Assembly: GCA_001804345.1 (NCBI GenBank)
Contig: MHFU01000164.1
Coordinates: forward strand, 11,488-17,123
Length of the DNA stretch: 5,636 nt
Source: Omnitrophica bacterium RIFOXYB12_FULL_50_7
GTDB lineage: Bacteria > Omnitrophota > Omnitrophia > Omnitrophales > Aquincolibacteriaceae
Direction: 5' to 3'
Numbering within the stretch: the first letter of the stretch is position 1; each line of letters opens with the position of its first letter. This document shows, in pieces, positions 5,461 to 5,636 of the stretch. Below the pieces are notes generated by a model. The model had not been told where the DNA came from. It worked only from the letters and a program-made list of their open reading frames with translations, and did not search any database. The position numbers were made by a program, and so were the translations under genes.

Positions 5461-5636
5461 ATCAGCCTGAGCGACAGCCCCTTCATAAGACTTCTGAGCA
5501 TTTCCATTTCTCCCGAGGTCATGAGCCAGTTGTGTCCGCCACAAAACTTGGACGGATCCGTCCTCTGGCGGAAAAGTTCCCCAGGCCGAAATCCAAGTGG
5601 TTTCGGCACGCTCGCGAGGCCGTGAGGGCCTCGTCT
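5457..5636 (-). CDS. Possible C-terminal fragment of a minus-strand gene entering from the right edge
   Basis: Read leftward from the right edge, 59 codons are open up to TAG (5459-5457). The peptide has an ordinary composition, including PKPLGFRPGELFRQRTDPSK and CGGHNWLMTSGEMEMLRSLM. It would be convergent with the 50-residue gene, overlapping its last 4 bases. I do not recognise the family. The case is weak: 59 open codons can occur by chance, another plus-strand frame is open over much of the same stretch, and the segment contains strong inverted repeats that may instead mark a non-coding element. Confidence 0.35.
   Translation of the reverse strand, partial: RRGPHGLASVPKPLGFRPGELFRQRTDPSKFCGGHNWLMTSGEMEMLRSLMKGLSLRLI
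5535..5633. repeat. Cluster of three inverted repeats near the right edge
   Basis: First, TCCGCCA (5535-5541) pairs with TGGCGGA (5566-5572) and encloses the perfect 14-base palindrome GGACGGATCCGTCC (5550-5563). Second, GCCGAAA (5585-5591) pairs with TTTCGGC (5601-5607). Third, CGAGGCC (5615-5621) pairs with GGCCTCG (5627-5633) around a 5-base loop. None is followed by a T run inside the window, so they do not look like ordinary terminators. They could be a structured RNA, the end of a mobile or repetitive element, or codon-level coincidence in a coding region. Confidence 0.6.

Noticed and set aside
5269..5544. 91-codon minus-strand frame across the small gene
   Set aside because: It is antisense to the overlapping 50-residue gene, which has a ribosome site and a coherent protein; the minus frame has neither.
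5461..5636. Integron attC site after the kinase-partner pair
   Set aside because: The stems are suggestive, but I found no matching pair of GTTRRRY/RYYYAAC core sites at suitable distance.

Overview
The window comes from a diderm (outer-membrane) bacterium: it carries a type Va autotransporter with a complete C-terminal beta-barrel domain ending in the aromatic residue used for BAM recognition. The long Gly/Thr/Asn-rich passenger made of repeats resembles passengers in Rickettsia (OmpA/OmpB/Sca) and in uncultivated lineages such as Omnitrophota/PVC-like groups. This taxonomic pointer is an impression from protein style only; no rRNA or other marker gene is present.

Layout. (1) Positions 3-4101, plus strand: one large autotransporter, open at the left edge. 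It has two PATR-type repeats, then about nine tandem ~73-residue repeats, a beta-helix cap, a short helical linker and the beta barrel. A single-base frameshift at about 3721-3731 stops the main frame inside the barrel; the remaining 123 barrel residues continue in the next frame to 4101. (2) Positions 4170-4580, minus strand: a ParB/KorB-like helix-turn-helix protein, convergent with the autotransporter. Its frame stays open and protein-like upstream to 4655 without any ATG/GTG/TTG, suggesting a misjudged start or a remnant. (3) Positions 4670-4728: a strong bidirectional intrinsic terminator followed directly by a perfect extended -10 promoter placed 7 bases before an ATG, the geometry of a leaderless transcript. 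(4) Positions 4728-5460, plus strand: a two-gene operon of a zeta-toxin-like P-loop kinase and an 11-base-overlapping 50-residue basic protein, a likely toxin-antitoxin or similar two-gene accessory module with the small partner downstream. (5) Positions 5457-5636: a possible minus-strand C-terminal gene fragment entering from the right edge, in a stretch rich in inverted repeats.

Functionally the window joins a surface-display locus that is broken or misread to a small accessory segment (DNA-binding remnant plus kinase/partner module). The terminator insulates the two segments. The points most worth following up are the downstream partner of the zeta-like kinase, its apparently leaderless promoter, and the barrel frameshift.
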